Positions 1 to 5,155 of a stretch of DNA of 6,610 nt are shown here, in pieces; the first letter of the stretch is position 1, and each line of letters opens with the position of its first letter. The stretch is taken from NCBI GenBank assembly GCA_035286785.1, contig DATECS010000124.1:1-6610 (forward strand). The letters are read 5' to 3'. The notes beneath the pieces are model-generated. The model saw only the letters and a program-made list of their open reading frames with translations. It made no database searches and was not told the origin of the DNA. Position numbers and translations under genes: made by a program. This stretch comes from UBA11386 sp035286785. Its GTDB lineage: Bacteria > Planctomycetota > Planctomycetia > Pirellulales > Thermoguttaceae.

Positions 1-26
1 GGATAGTCATGCGTTCATCCGCGGTT

Positions 27-695
27 TCACCATTCTGGTTGCACGATTCCGCCCTCGGGCAGCATTTCAGCCAGCGGGCAGCCGTCGCACTTGGGCGTCT
101 TGCGGCAGTGGAGGTGGCCCACTCGAACCAGTAGCGCATGAAACTCATTATACAACACGACGTCCTGCGGCAGGTGGGTCTCGAAATGTTCCTGCAGGCC
201 GTGGTAGTCGATTTCCGGCTCGATCCAGCCGTGCCGGGTCATCACGCGATAGGTGTAGCCGTCGATCACGAACACGGGCAGGTTGCCCGCGTAGAGCAGA
301 ATCGAGTCGGCCGTTTCGGGCCCGACGCCGTTCACTTCGAGCAACTTCTCGCGGAGCGTGGCGGCGCCGGCGGCGAACATGGCGTCCAAGTCGCCGTCGT
401 ACTCTTCGACGATCATCCGCACCAGGTTCGACAGCCGCCGGGCCTTGATGCGGTAGTAGCCGGCCGGGCGGATCAGCTCGGCCAGTTCTTCGACCGGCGT
501 GTCGAACAGCGCGCGGGGCGAGAGCAGATCGGCGTCGCGGAGATTGGCGATGGCCTGTTCGACGTTTTTCCAGTTCGTGTTCTGCACCAGGACCGCGCCG
601 ACGACGACCTCGAAGGGCGATTGGCCGGGCCACCAGTGCTGGGGCCCGTAGGCGTCGAACAAGCGGCGGTAGACTTCTTGAAGGGGTTGGCTCAT
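27..695 (-). CDS. Endonuclease III-like HhH-GPD DNA glycosylase
   Basis: A 222-residue protein of the HhH-GPD base-excision repair superfamily, expected to remove damaged or mismatched bases from DNA in the cytoplasm. The helix-hairpin-helix lies at about residues 118-135 and contains GVGPETAD. The catalytic Asp of the family is D145 in VIDGYT. The position that holds the catalytic Lys in classical endonuclease III (just before T-A in the hairpin) is E127 here. That suggests a monofunctional glycosylase rather than a bifunctional glycosylase/lyase. The C-terminus has cysteines 197, 203 and 206 (C-x5-C-x2-C), which resemble the iron-sulfur loop, but no fourth cysteine follows. The ATG at 695 has only a weak ribosome site (AGG about 4 nt upstream). 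The gene is divergent from the membrane protease gene. The family call is firm; the substrate is not known. Confidence 0.88.
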   Translation of the reverse strand: MSQPLQEVYRRLFDAYGPQHWWPGQSPFEVVVGAVLVQNTNWKNVEQAIANLRDADLLSPRALFDTPVEELAELIRPAGYYRIKARRLSNLVRMIVEEYDGDLDAMFAAGAATLREKLLEVNGVGPETADSILLYAGNLPVFVIDGYTYRVMTRHGWIEPEIDYHGLQEHFETHLPQDVVLYNEFHALLVRVGHLHCRKTPKCDGCPLAEMLPEGGIVQPEW

Positions 696-733
696 GGACC
701 TGGGATCAAGGTCGCCGGGAGATGATCTGTAAA

Positions 734-766
734 TGGTAGGGTCGGTCGAACGCAGCGAGCCCCACC
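734..766. repeat. Dispersed-repeat module with imperfect terminal complementarity
   Basis: The module begins GGTAGGG and ends CCCCACC, which are complementary except for one position. Its core reads TCGGTCGAACGCAGCGAG. From general knowledge I recognise this motif as one that recurs between genes in planctomycete genomes; I cannot count copies from this single window. It directly abuts the larger inverted repeat at 769-916, so the two may be one composite element. Confidence 0.5.
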
Positions 767-768
767 GG

Positions 769-916
769 ACATACTAACCCGAAGCGCAAGCGAGGGCAAG
801 GTAAGAGGAAAGCGGCGGCGAATCCAGAGACACACGGAAGAAAAGGAGGACCAGTTGACGGCAGTGGCGAGAGCAAAGTCTTTGGTTGCCCTCGCTTGCG
901 CTTCGGGTTGGTATGT
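769..916. repeat. Inverted repeat, 31-bp arms, MITE- or REP-like
   Basis: The left arm (769-799) and right arm (886-916) are reverse complements at 30 of 31 positions, with the single mismatch near the outer end. The arms contain CCCGAAGCGCAAGCGAGGG. They enclose 86 bp with no obvious coding content. The arm motif is, to my knowledge, a common dispersed repeat in Pirellulales-type planctomycetes that often appears as spurious short peptides in annotations. No transposase is nearby, and no flanking target-site duplication is evident. A transcript crossing it could form a long hairpin. Its function is unknown. Confidence 0.8.
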
Positions 917-924
917 TTCGAGTC

Positions 925-942
925 GCCGGGTCACGACCCGGC
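925..942. repeat. 18-bp palindrome next to the inverted repeat
   Basis: GCCGGGTC and GACCCGGC form a perfect 8-bp inverted repeat around a 2-nt centre. It lies 8 bp beyond the right arm of the 769-916 repeat and is probably part of the same composite repeat. It could also be an operator for the protease gene starting at 1052, but nothing in the sequence favours that. Confidence 0.5.
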
Positions 943-1051
943 CTACGGCTACGGCCCCCAAAACGGTCCCCGTTCAAGCTCCAGCGGCCTGTCGGCCGAA
1001 GAAGACAATGGGCCACTCCACGTTTCCTCCAGCCGGTCATGCGACGTTCCG

Positions 1052-1828
1052 ATGAGCGAAGCCTCCCCAGACGCCGTGACTGTGCCGCCGAGCGACTATT
1101 GGCACGAATCGCGCAAGCCGCTGACCAGCCTGGTGTTCATCGCGCCGCTTCTGGTCATCTACGAGGTGGGGGTTTGGCTACCCGCCGGCGCGGCCCGCAA
1201 CGGAGTAGACGTCTGGCTCCGCACGTTCCTCGAATGGATCGGTTTCGGCCAGTACTACCTGCTGCCCGTGCTGACGGTGTGCATCCTTCTCGCCTGGCAC
1301 TACACGACGCGGGAGCCTTGGCGGGTTTCGTGGCGCGTGCTTGGACGCATGGCGGTCGAATGCCTGGTGTTGGCGGTTTTTCTCCGCTTGATCCTGCAAT
1401 TGCAAATCGCCTTCTTGCAGGCGATTATGACGCCGGCCCATGAAGCGACGGGGCAATCGCCGGTCGGCATGTCACTCATGCTGAGCGTCTCCGAACGATT
1501 GGGCAATCTCATCATGTTCCTCGGCGCGGGAATCTACGAAGAATTGCTCTTTCGATTGATTCTGCTCTCCGGCGCGATCTGGACGCTGGGCCGCCTGGGC
1601 GTCAAACGGCCGTGGAACGTCGTCCAAGCCGTCGCCTTGACCAGCTTCGTGTTCGCCGTGGCCCATTACCTGGGCCCCTACGGCGAGCCGCCCCGTTTGC
1701 AGAGCTTTCTGTTTCGCTTCGTGGCGGGCGTGTTCTTCTGCATCCTGTTCGTCTATCGCGGATTCGGCATCGCCGCCGGCGCCCATGCGGGCTACGACAT
1801 CCTCGTCGGGTTGTTTCCACGCTGTTAG
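1052..1828 (+). CDS. CPBP-family intramembrane metalloprotease
   Basis: A 258-residue polytopic membrane protein of the CPBP (CAAX protease and bacteriocin-processing, Abi) family. Members are glutamic-type or metal-dependent intramembrane proteases; the substrate here is unknown. All three family motifs are present: EELLFR at residues 163-168, FxxxH at 201-205 (F201, H205), and a third histidine H245 with Asp at +4 (HAGYD). Hydrophobic segments lie near residues 25-43, 68-83, 102-125, 150-176, 191-205 and 220-250. I chose the ATG at 1052 because the protein from there begins with a short polar tail and then the first membrane segment. The frame stays open back to an ATG at 896, but that extension would be encoded mostly by the repeat at 886-942. 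No strong Shine-Dalgarno sequence precedes 1052. The gene stands alone on the plus strand. Confidence 0.85.
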   Translation: MSEASPDAVTVPPSDYWHESRKPLTSLVFIAPLLVIYEVGVWLPAGAARNGVDVWLRTFLEWIGFGQYYLLPVLTVCILLAWHYTTREPWRVSWRVLGRMAVECLVLAVFLRLILQLQIAFLQAIMTPAHEATGQSPVGMSLMLSVSERLGNLIMFLGAGIYEELLFRLILLSGAIWTLGRLGVKRPWNVVQAVALTSFVFAVAHYLGPYGEPPRLQSFLFRFVAGVFFCILFVYRGFGIAAGAHAGYDILVGLFPRC

Positions 1829-1838
1829 ACGTCTTTCG

Positions 1839-2014
1839 TTTACCACGGAGACACGGAGATGGTTAGACGTCGAACCTGCTCTACGAAAGATGGAACCACA
1901 GATGAACACAGATAGATAGAAAAGGTGAATTACAAGAAGTGCGATTTCGAGTTCCTAAAGTTATCTGTGTTTATCTGTGTTCATCTGTGGTTCCAAAGAA
2001 ATCTCCGTGGTAAA
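1839..2014. repeat. Nested inverted repeat (24-bp inner, 13-bp outer arms)
   Basis: The inner arms (1891-1914 and 1972-1995) are perfect 24-bp reverse complements containing CCACAGATGAACACAGAT. The outer arms (1839-1851 and 2002-2014) are perfect 13-bp reverse complements containing ACCACGGAGA. The left outer arm is followed by a second partial copy, ACACGGAGAT, and the right inner arm is preceded by an extra TTATCTGTGT unit, so both sides show short tandem duplication. The enclosed 57 bp are AT-rich and have no gene. It lies between convergent genes, just after the protease gene and just before the terminator of the cysteine-rich pair. Motifs of this kind are familiar dispersed intergenic repeats. 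Confidence 0.8.
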
Positions 2015-2051
2015 TAAAACGCCCTTGCCGCGCGCTTGGGCGAGGCAAGGG
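2011..2051 (-). terminator. Rho-independent terminator of the cysteine-rich gene pair
   Basis: Read on the minus strand, CCCTTGCC (complement of 2044-2051) pairs with GGCAAGGG (complement of 2022-2029). After one mismatch the stem continues for three more G-C pairs, leaving a 6-nt loop. The stem is followed by C-G-TTTTATTTA, a U-rich tail. It lies 42 bp beyond the stop codon at 2094. There is no U-tract on the plus-strand side, so it acts in one direction only. Confidence 0.8.
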
Positions 2052-2063
2052 ACAATGGTTCAA

Positions 2064-2082
2064 GCCGTGAACTGGTCACGGC
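2064..2082. repeat. Small hairpin between stop codon and terminator
   Basis: GCCGTGA (2064-2070) and TCACGGC (2076-2082) form a perfect 7-bp stem with a 5-nt loop. It has no U-tract, so by itself it is not a terminator. It may protect the 3' end of the transcript of the cysteine-rich gene or help the terminator next to it. Confidence 0.5.
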
Positions 2083-2093
2083 GTTTCAGGCGT

Positions 2094-2327
2094 TCATTTG
2101 GAACAGCCGCAGCCGCTCGCGTTGCAGCAGGCCGGCTCGCAGAAGCACGGGCCGCCCTCGTCGCAGGCGCAGCCTTTTTCCTCGCAGACGCAATTCTCGC
2201 AGTTGCACGGGTCGCAACAGGAGCAACACGGGCTCGCGGTGGTCGCGGGCGAGGACAACGAAGCGGCGATCGCGACCGTTGCCGCCAACAGCAGCAAGGC
2301 GAACGTCGCCAACAGGGTTCGAGACAT
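2094..2327 (-). CDS. Exported metallothionein-like cysteine-rich small protein
   Basis: A 77-residue protein with a classical signal peptide: a short basic start (MSR), a hydrophobic core at about residues 4-21 and a likely signal peptidase site near A21-A22. The remaining ~55 residues hold 16 cysteines, at 34, 35, 37, 38, 41, 43, 46, 48, 53, 55, 61, 63, 67, 68, 73 and 75. They are arranged as CC and CxC pairs separated by short acidic, Gly or Pro spacers, with no histidine and almost no hydrophobic residues. The pattern resembles metallothioneins, but export implies either metal binding outside the cytoplasm or disulfide cross-linking. I do not recognise a named family. The ATG at 2327 has a strong ribosome site, GAGGAG at 2334-2339, with 6-7 nt spacing. 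It starts 61 bp after the stop of the upstream cysteine-containing gene, and the pair probably shares one transcript. Confidence 0.82.
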   Translation of the reverse strand: MSRTLLATFALLLLAATVAIAASLSSPATTASPCCSCCDPCNCENCVCEEKGCACDEGGPCFCEPACCNASGCGCSK

Positions 2328-2388
2328 GATGGTCTCCTCAAAAATGAATGGTTAAACAAAAAAACAATAAGGAAACCTCTCGAACGGT

Positions 2389-2859
2389 TTACTCCAGCCA
2401 AACACAGAGCATCGCCTGACGGCGGTTGCCGCCGAGCGCCGGATGTTTTTCCAAGGAAGCCGGAGCCACGGTCGGTCGATCGACCGCCATCAGTTCCGAT
2501 GAAATGGCCGGGACGGATTCGCTCGACTTGCGGTCCGTAAACGTCGGCTCGACGGGCGGGCGCACCGCCGGCGGACGCCGACAACAGCCGCAAACAGCCG
2601 CTCTTGCCAATCGCGCCGCATCGGTCGAGCCGGCCACTACCGTCGATCGGCCCGCGCAACAGCAACCGGTCGATTGCGGCCGACAGCCGCAGGAGGTCTT
2701 CGCCCCGGCGCCACATCCGCCGAACGCGAACTCCGGCTGTATCGCCAGCGTCATCGACATCACGGCGATCAACACCGTTCGCCGTACGGCGGCCCGTTGC
2801 CGATCGTTCGCGACGGTTGTTGAAACGCGGAAGGACGAATTCGGACGAAGCGAAACCAT
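2389..2859 (-). CDS. Exported cysteine-containing protein of unknown function
   Basis: A 156-residue protein of no family I recognise. It has a long N-terminal region, then RR followed by a hydrophobic stretch (residues 28-40) and AFGG, which looks like a signal peptide with cleavage near residue 47. The mature part has cysteine clusters at 49, 57, 59, 66-68 and 90, 92, 93, then a Pro-rich linker and a C-terminal end NRRQAMLCVWLE with a last cysteine at 152. Third codon positions are mostly G or C, as in neighbouring genes, which supports real coding. The frame is open back to an ATG at 3006, but the promoter at 2892-2921 would lie inside that longer version. The ATG at 2859, 26 nt after the predicted transcript start and with a weak GGGTGAA site, is preferred. 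A lipoprotein reading (FGGC) is possible but the lipobox is poor. Confidence 0.65.
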   Translation of the reverse strand: MVSLRPNSSFRVSTTVANDRQRAAVRRTVLIAVMSMTLAIQPEFAFGGCGAGAKTSCGCRPQSTGCCCAGRSTVVAGSTDAARLARAAVCGCCRRPPAVRPPVEPTFTDRKSSESVPAISSELMAVDRPTVAPASLEKHPALGGNRRQAMLCVWLE

Positions 2860-2891
2860 GCGATTCACCCGGATCGAATGCCCACGCCTGG

Positions 2892-2921
2892 ATTGTACTG
2901 TCAATTCGTCTTCGATGACAA
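2892..2921 (-). promoter_or_regulatory. Sigma70-type promoter for the cysteine-rich pair
   Basis: On the minus strand TTGTCA (complement of 2916-2921) is followed after exactly 18 nt by TACAAT (complement of 2892-2897). Each box matches its consensus at 5 of 6 positions. Transcription would start near 2885 and give a leader of about 26 nt before the ATG at 2859. A perfect TTGACA also lies inside the spacer, but it has no good -10 box at the right distance. Confidence 0.6.
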
Positions 2922-3105
2922 GAACAATGTGCCGGAATATACGGTTCCCGGCGGAGAGAAGGCGAAAGATTCGCAACCTATGAGACCAGCCACGTCGTAT
3001 TGTCATCCGCGGGAAGGCTTATTTTGACAGCCCAAAATGCACCGCCGAAAAAAGGCCCATCACCGCCCTCGAGACAACGTGCAAAACGACAAAGCGGCAT
3101 CTTTG

Positions 3106-3351
3106 CTACAAGGCCTCGTCGTTGTCAGCCCAATCGAGGCCCGTCTGGTGGCGCACGCGGTTCTCGAAATCACCCAACAGGCCGCCGATCAGATCCCAGC
3201 CGTGGGCACGTCGAATTTCGATGTCGCCCTGGCGATTCACGCGAACCACGCTCGCGTCATGCACACCGACGCGGGCCAGTTCCTCGGGACTCGGGCCTTC
3301 GTCCTTGGCCAGTTCGAACAGCATCTTGCCGGACATTTCGATGAATTGCAT
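3106..3351 (-). CDS. Small conserved-looking protein of unknown function
   Basis: An 81-residue soluble protein beginning MQFIEMSGKML. It has no signal peptide and no membrane segment. An acidic central part (DEGPSPEELARVGV, about residues 17-30) is followed by a beta-like stretch VVRVNRQGDIEIRR and a C-terminal GWDLIGGLLGDFENRVRHQTGLDWA. It resembles small proteins I have seen annotated as hypothetical in planctomycetes, but I cannot name a domain. A purine-rich AGGGGGA lies about 8 nt before the ATG at 3351. It is the last gene of the minus-strand series, separated from rsmA by 169 bp that contain an inverted repeat. It may therefore have its own promoter; a TACAAT box lies at 3394-3399, without a clear -35. 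Confidence 0.7.
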   Translation of the reverse strand: MQFIEMSGKMLFELAKDEGPSPEELARVGVHDASVVRVNRQGDIEIRRAHGWDLIGGLLGDFENRVRHQTGLDWADNDEAL

Positions 3352-3417
3352 GGTGAATTCCCCCTGGGACAGCGGTCGTTCTTGCTTGACCTAATTGTAC
3401 GCACCCGGCTCCACAAA

Positions 3418-3487
3418 AGGGACTGGCTCCGTCGCCGCGAGGGGCATATTTCCGCCAACACAGTCCCCGGCGACGGTGCCTGTCCCT
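3418..3487. repeat. Inverted repeat between rsmA and the small gene
   Basis: The arms 3418-3436 and 3469-3487 are reverse complements at 17 of 19 positions and begin AGGGAC / end GTCCCT. The 32-nt centre includes GCATATTTCCGCC. I recognise the motif as one that recurs between genes in planctomycete genomes and there shows up as spurious peptides. On the minus strand the stem is followed by TTTTG, so it could act as a weak terminator or a 3'-end stabiliser of the rsmA transcript. Neither role is shown. Confidence 0.7.
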
Positions 3488-3520
3488 CTTGACGGCGCAA
3501 CACCTCCTCCCAAAGAGGTA

Positions 3521-4432
3521 TCACTCACCCAGTTGGACGCGCACGGCCTCGGCAAGCCGGAGCATCGTGGACACGTCGAGCGTTTCGGCCCGCGCCGTGC
3601 CGGGCAGGCCCAGCCGCTGGAGGATCTCGTCCACGGCCGGCTTGTCCAACCGGTCCTTGACCGCGCTTGCCAGGACCGATCGCAAAAACTTTCGCCGGTG
3701 AAAGAACATCGCGCGGACGAACTGGTGGAAGAAAGCCCGATCGGCAATTTGCTCGCGCCGGGCGGCGTCCAGCTCGATGTGGATAATGGCCGAATCCACC
3801 TTTGGCCGCGGCCAGAAAACTGAAGGCGGCATGATCCGCACGATCTCGGCCCGGCATTGGCTTTGCACCCAAATGCTCAACGCGCCGTAGTCCTTTGTGT
3901 CCGGCGGAGCGACGATCCGCTCGGCCATTTCCTTTTGAATCGTCACGGTCATGCTCACCGGCGGACGGTCCAAGGCAAGCAGGTTGGTAAGAATGGGCGT
4001 GGCGATGTTGTAGGGCAGGTTGGCAACGAGTTTGAATCGTCGATCGGGCCCGGCCGCCAGATGATTTTCGATCGATTCGAGCACCGCCGGGTTGAGCCGG
4101 TTTTTGTTTTTCAACACGTCGCCGCGGATCATCTCGACGTTCGAGATCGAGTGCAGTTGCTCGGACGCCAACGACGAGAGCGTGGGATCGAGTTCCACCG
4201 TGACAACCGCCGCCGCCTGCCGGGCGATGGCCACCGTCAACGAGCCGGTGCCCGTGCCTACCTCGAGCACGACGTCGCGCGGCTCCAGTTGGGCCGTGCG
4301 GATCAGCAGGTCGTGCAGGTTCAAGTCGATCAAGAAGTTCTGCCCGAGCCGTTTCTGCGGATCGATGCCCGCCGCGCGGAACCGCTTCATGAGGAACGAG
4401 ATGGTTCGGGTTTCGTTGGCGGGATGGGGCAT
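3521..4432 (-). CDS. rsmA: 16S rRNA dimethyladenosine transferase RsmA (KsgA)
   Basis: A 303-residue, full-length member of the KsgA/Dim1 family. It uses S-adenosylmethionine to dimethylate two adjacent adenines in the 3'-terminal hairpin of 16S rRNA during late assembly of the small ribosomal subunit. The family signature LGQNFL is at residues 29-34, and SAM motif I EVGTGTG at 57-63 with the acidic E80 after the next strand. GD at 104-105 follows, and the catalytic NLPY is at 138-141. The VFWPRPKVDSA stretch at 205-215 is also typical. The C-terminal helical domain is complete. The ATG at 4432 has no Shine-Dalgarno sequence: a heptanucleotide repeat ends four bases upstream. M15 (4390) is an alternative start, also without a good ribosome site, and leaves all motifs intact. 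Confidence 0.97.
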   Translation of the reverse strand: MPHPANETRTISFLMKRFRAAGIDPQKRLGQNFLIDLNLHDLLIRTAQLEPRDVVLEVGTGTGSLTVAIARQAAAVVTVELDPTLSSLASEQLHSISNVEMIRGDVLKNKNRLNPAVLESIENHLAAGPDRRFKLVANLPYNIATPILTNLLALDRPPVSMTVTIQKEMAERIVAPPDTKDYGALSIWVQSQCRAEIVRIMPPSVFWPRPKVDSAIIHIELDAARREQIADRAFFHQFVRAMFFHRRKFLRSVLASAVKDRLDKPAVDEILQRLGLPGTARAETLDVSTMLRLAEAVRVQLGE

Positions 4433-4435
4433 TTT

Positions 4436-4482
4436 CGGTAGGCGGTAGGCGGTAGGCGGTAGGCAGTAGGCAGTAGGCAGTA
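4436..4482. repeat. Heptanucleotide tandem repeat upstream of rsmA
   Basis: Three units of GGCGGTA are followed by three of GGCAGTA (4441-4482), with a partial unit CGGTA at 4436-4440. The change from one variant to the other in two clean blocks suggests growth by duplication. The array fills the region where a ribosome site for the rsmA ATG at 4432 would normally lie. Similar 7-bp arrays, translating to LLPTAY-like peptides, are familiar between genes in planctomycetes and cyanobacteria. Confidence 0.9.
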
Positions 4483-4532
4483 GACTTGATAGCCGCGGGC
4501 GGAAGCCGGCGGAATGGGCGTCAGGAAAAGAG

Positions 4533-5132
4533 TTAGCTCCAAAGCCTGGCTTCGTCGAGACGTTGGACGTACTTGGCGAGGATGTCGGTTTCGAGGTTCA
4601 CCGTGTCGCCGACCCTCAGGGGCCCCAGCGTCGTCACGGCCAGCGTGAAGGGGATCAGGGCGACGCTGAAACGGTCGGGCAGGCTCTCGACGATCGTTAG
4701 GCTCACTCCGTCCACCGCGATCGAAGCCTTGGGAGCCATTTGGCGGCTCAGCGCCCTGGGCAACTCGAACCAAAACGTCGACCAGTCGCCCTCGTCGCGG
4801 CGTTCGACCAGCGTGCCGGTGCCGTCGATGTGGCCGCTGACGAAATGGCCGCCCAGCCGGTCGCCGACCTTGAGCGACCGTTCGAGGTTCACGGGACTGC
4901 CGGGCACGAGTCGGCCAAGGTTCGTTCGCGCAAGCGTCTCGGGGCCCGCCTGGAACGCAACCTTGTCGCCCTCGACGGCCACCACGGTCAGGCAGCAGCC
5001 GTTCACCGAGATGCTGTCGGCCACGGCCGACTCGGCCGCGATTTTCGGCTCGCGAATGACCAGCCAAACGCCCGGCGGCTCGCTTCGGATTTCGGCGACG
5101 GCGCCCCGCGCTTCAACGATTCCGGAAAACAT
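4533..5132 (-). CDS. ribE: Riboflavin synthase, alpha subunit
   Basis: A 199-residue protein with the two tandem lumazine-binding domains of riboflavin synthase. The trimeric cytoplasmic enzyme converts two molecules of 6,7-dimethyl-8-ribityllumazine into riboflavin and a pyrimidine, the last step of vitamin B2 synthesis. The first domain has the start MFSGIVE, NGCCLTV at 44-50 and GGHFVSGHIDG at 94-104. The second has SIAVDGVSLT at 137-146, LIPFTL at 159-164 and VNLETDILAKYV at 178-189. Its length is typical. The ATG at 5132 lies 23 bp after the pssA stop, with only a purine-rich GAGAGAAG in front, so it is probably transcribed with psd and pssA. No FMN riboswitch is visible, and no other riboflavin gene lies in the window. 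The symbol is ribE in Bacillus-type usage and ribC in some E. coli usage. Confidence 0.96.
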   Translation of the reverse strand: MFSGIVEARGAVAEIRSEPPGVWLVIREPKIAAESAVADSISVNGCCLTVVAVEGDKVAFQAGPETLARTNLGRLVPGSPVNLERSLKVGDRLGGHFVSGHIDGTGTLVERRDEGDWSTFWFELPRALSRQMAPKASIAVDGVSLTIVESLPDRFSVALIPFTLAVTTLGPLRVGDTVNLETDILAKYVQRLDEARLWS

Positions 5133-5155
5133 AGGTGCTTCTCTCGTTCAGAATA

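Larger units (their letters stand above)
696..1051. other. Intergenic region filled with dispersed-repeat modules
   Basis: This 356-bp divergent gap holds no convincing gene. It contains, in order, a GGTAGGG...CCCCACC module (734-766), a long inverted repeat (arms 769-799 and 886-916), an 18-bp palindrome (925-942) and a short CGGCC/GGCCG hairpin near 986-999. Reading frames run open through it, and one is continuous with the protease gene. They translate the repeat itself into low-complexity, Arg/Ser/Ala-rich peptides, so I do not call them genes. Promoters for both flanking genes should lie here, but I found no clear pair of -35 and -10 boxes. Confidence 0.7.

Noticed and set aside
138..725. 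A 195-codon plus-strand frame antisense to the glycosylase
   Set aside because: It has no recognisable domain and is fully explained as the antisense of the HhH-GPD gene.
769..916. Insertion sequence
   Set aside because: There is no transposase frame between or near the arms, and no clear target-site duplication. Only a non-autonomous repeat can be supported.
2358..2390. Possible terminator or attenuator between the two cysteine-rich genes
   Set aside because: On the minus strand AAACC/GGTTT is only a 5-bp stem overlapping the stop codon, and the T-run (2358-2364) starts 8-9 nt after it. It is too weak to call.
2060..2716. A 218-codon minus-strand frame overlapping both cysteine-rich genes
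   Set aside because: It runs in a different frame across two genes and the gap between them, and its C-terminal half is low-complexity Arg/Ala. The overlapped frames have export signals, cysteine clusters and a ribosome site instead.
3021..3038. ATTTTG/CAAAAT inverted repeat upstream of the cysteine-rich pair as an operator
   Set aside because: The 6-bp arms with a 6-nt gap are AT-rich and about 100 bp away from the promoter. Chance occurrence cannot be excluded.
3394..3399. TACAAT (minus strand) as -10 box for the 81-residue gene
   Set aside because: The box is good and well placed for a 36-nt leader, but no acceptable -35 hexamer is found 16-18 nt upstream.
4433..4532. FMN riboswitch or other structured RNA near ribE
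   Set aside because: The 100 bp lie downstream of ribE rather than upstream, and contain only the heptamer array and a short GC-rich stretch. The 23 bp before ribE are too short for a riboswitch.
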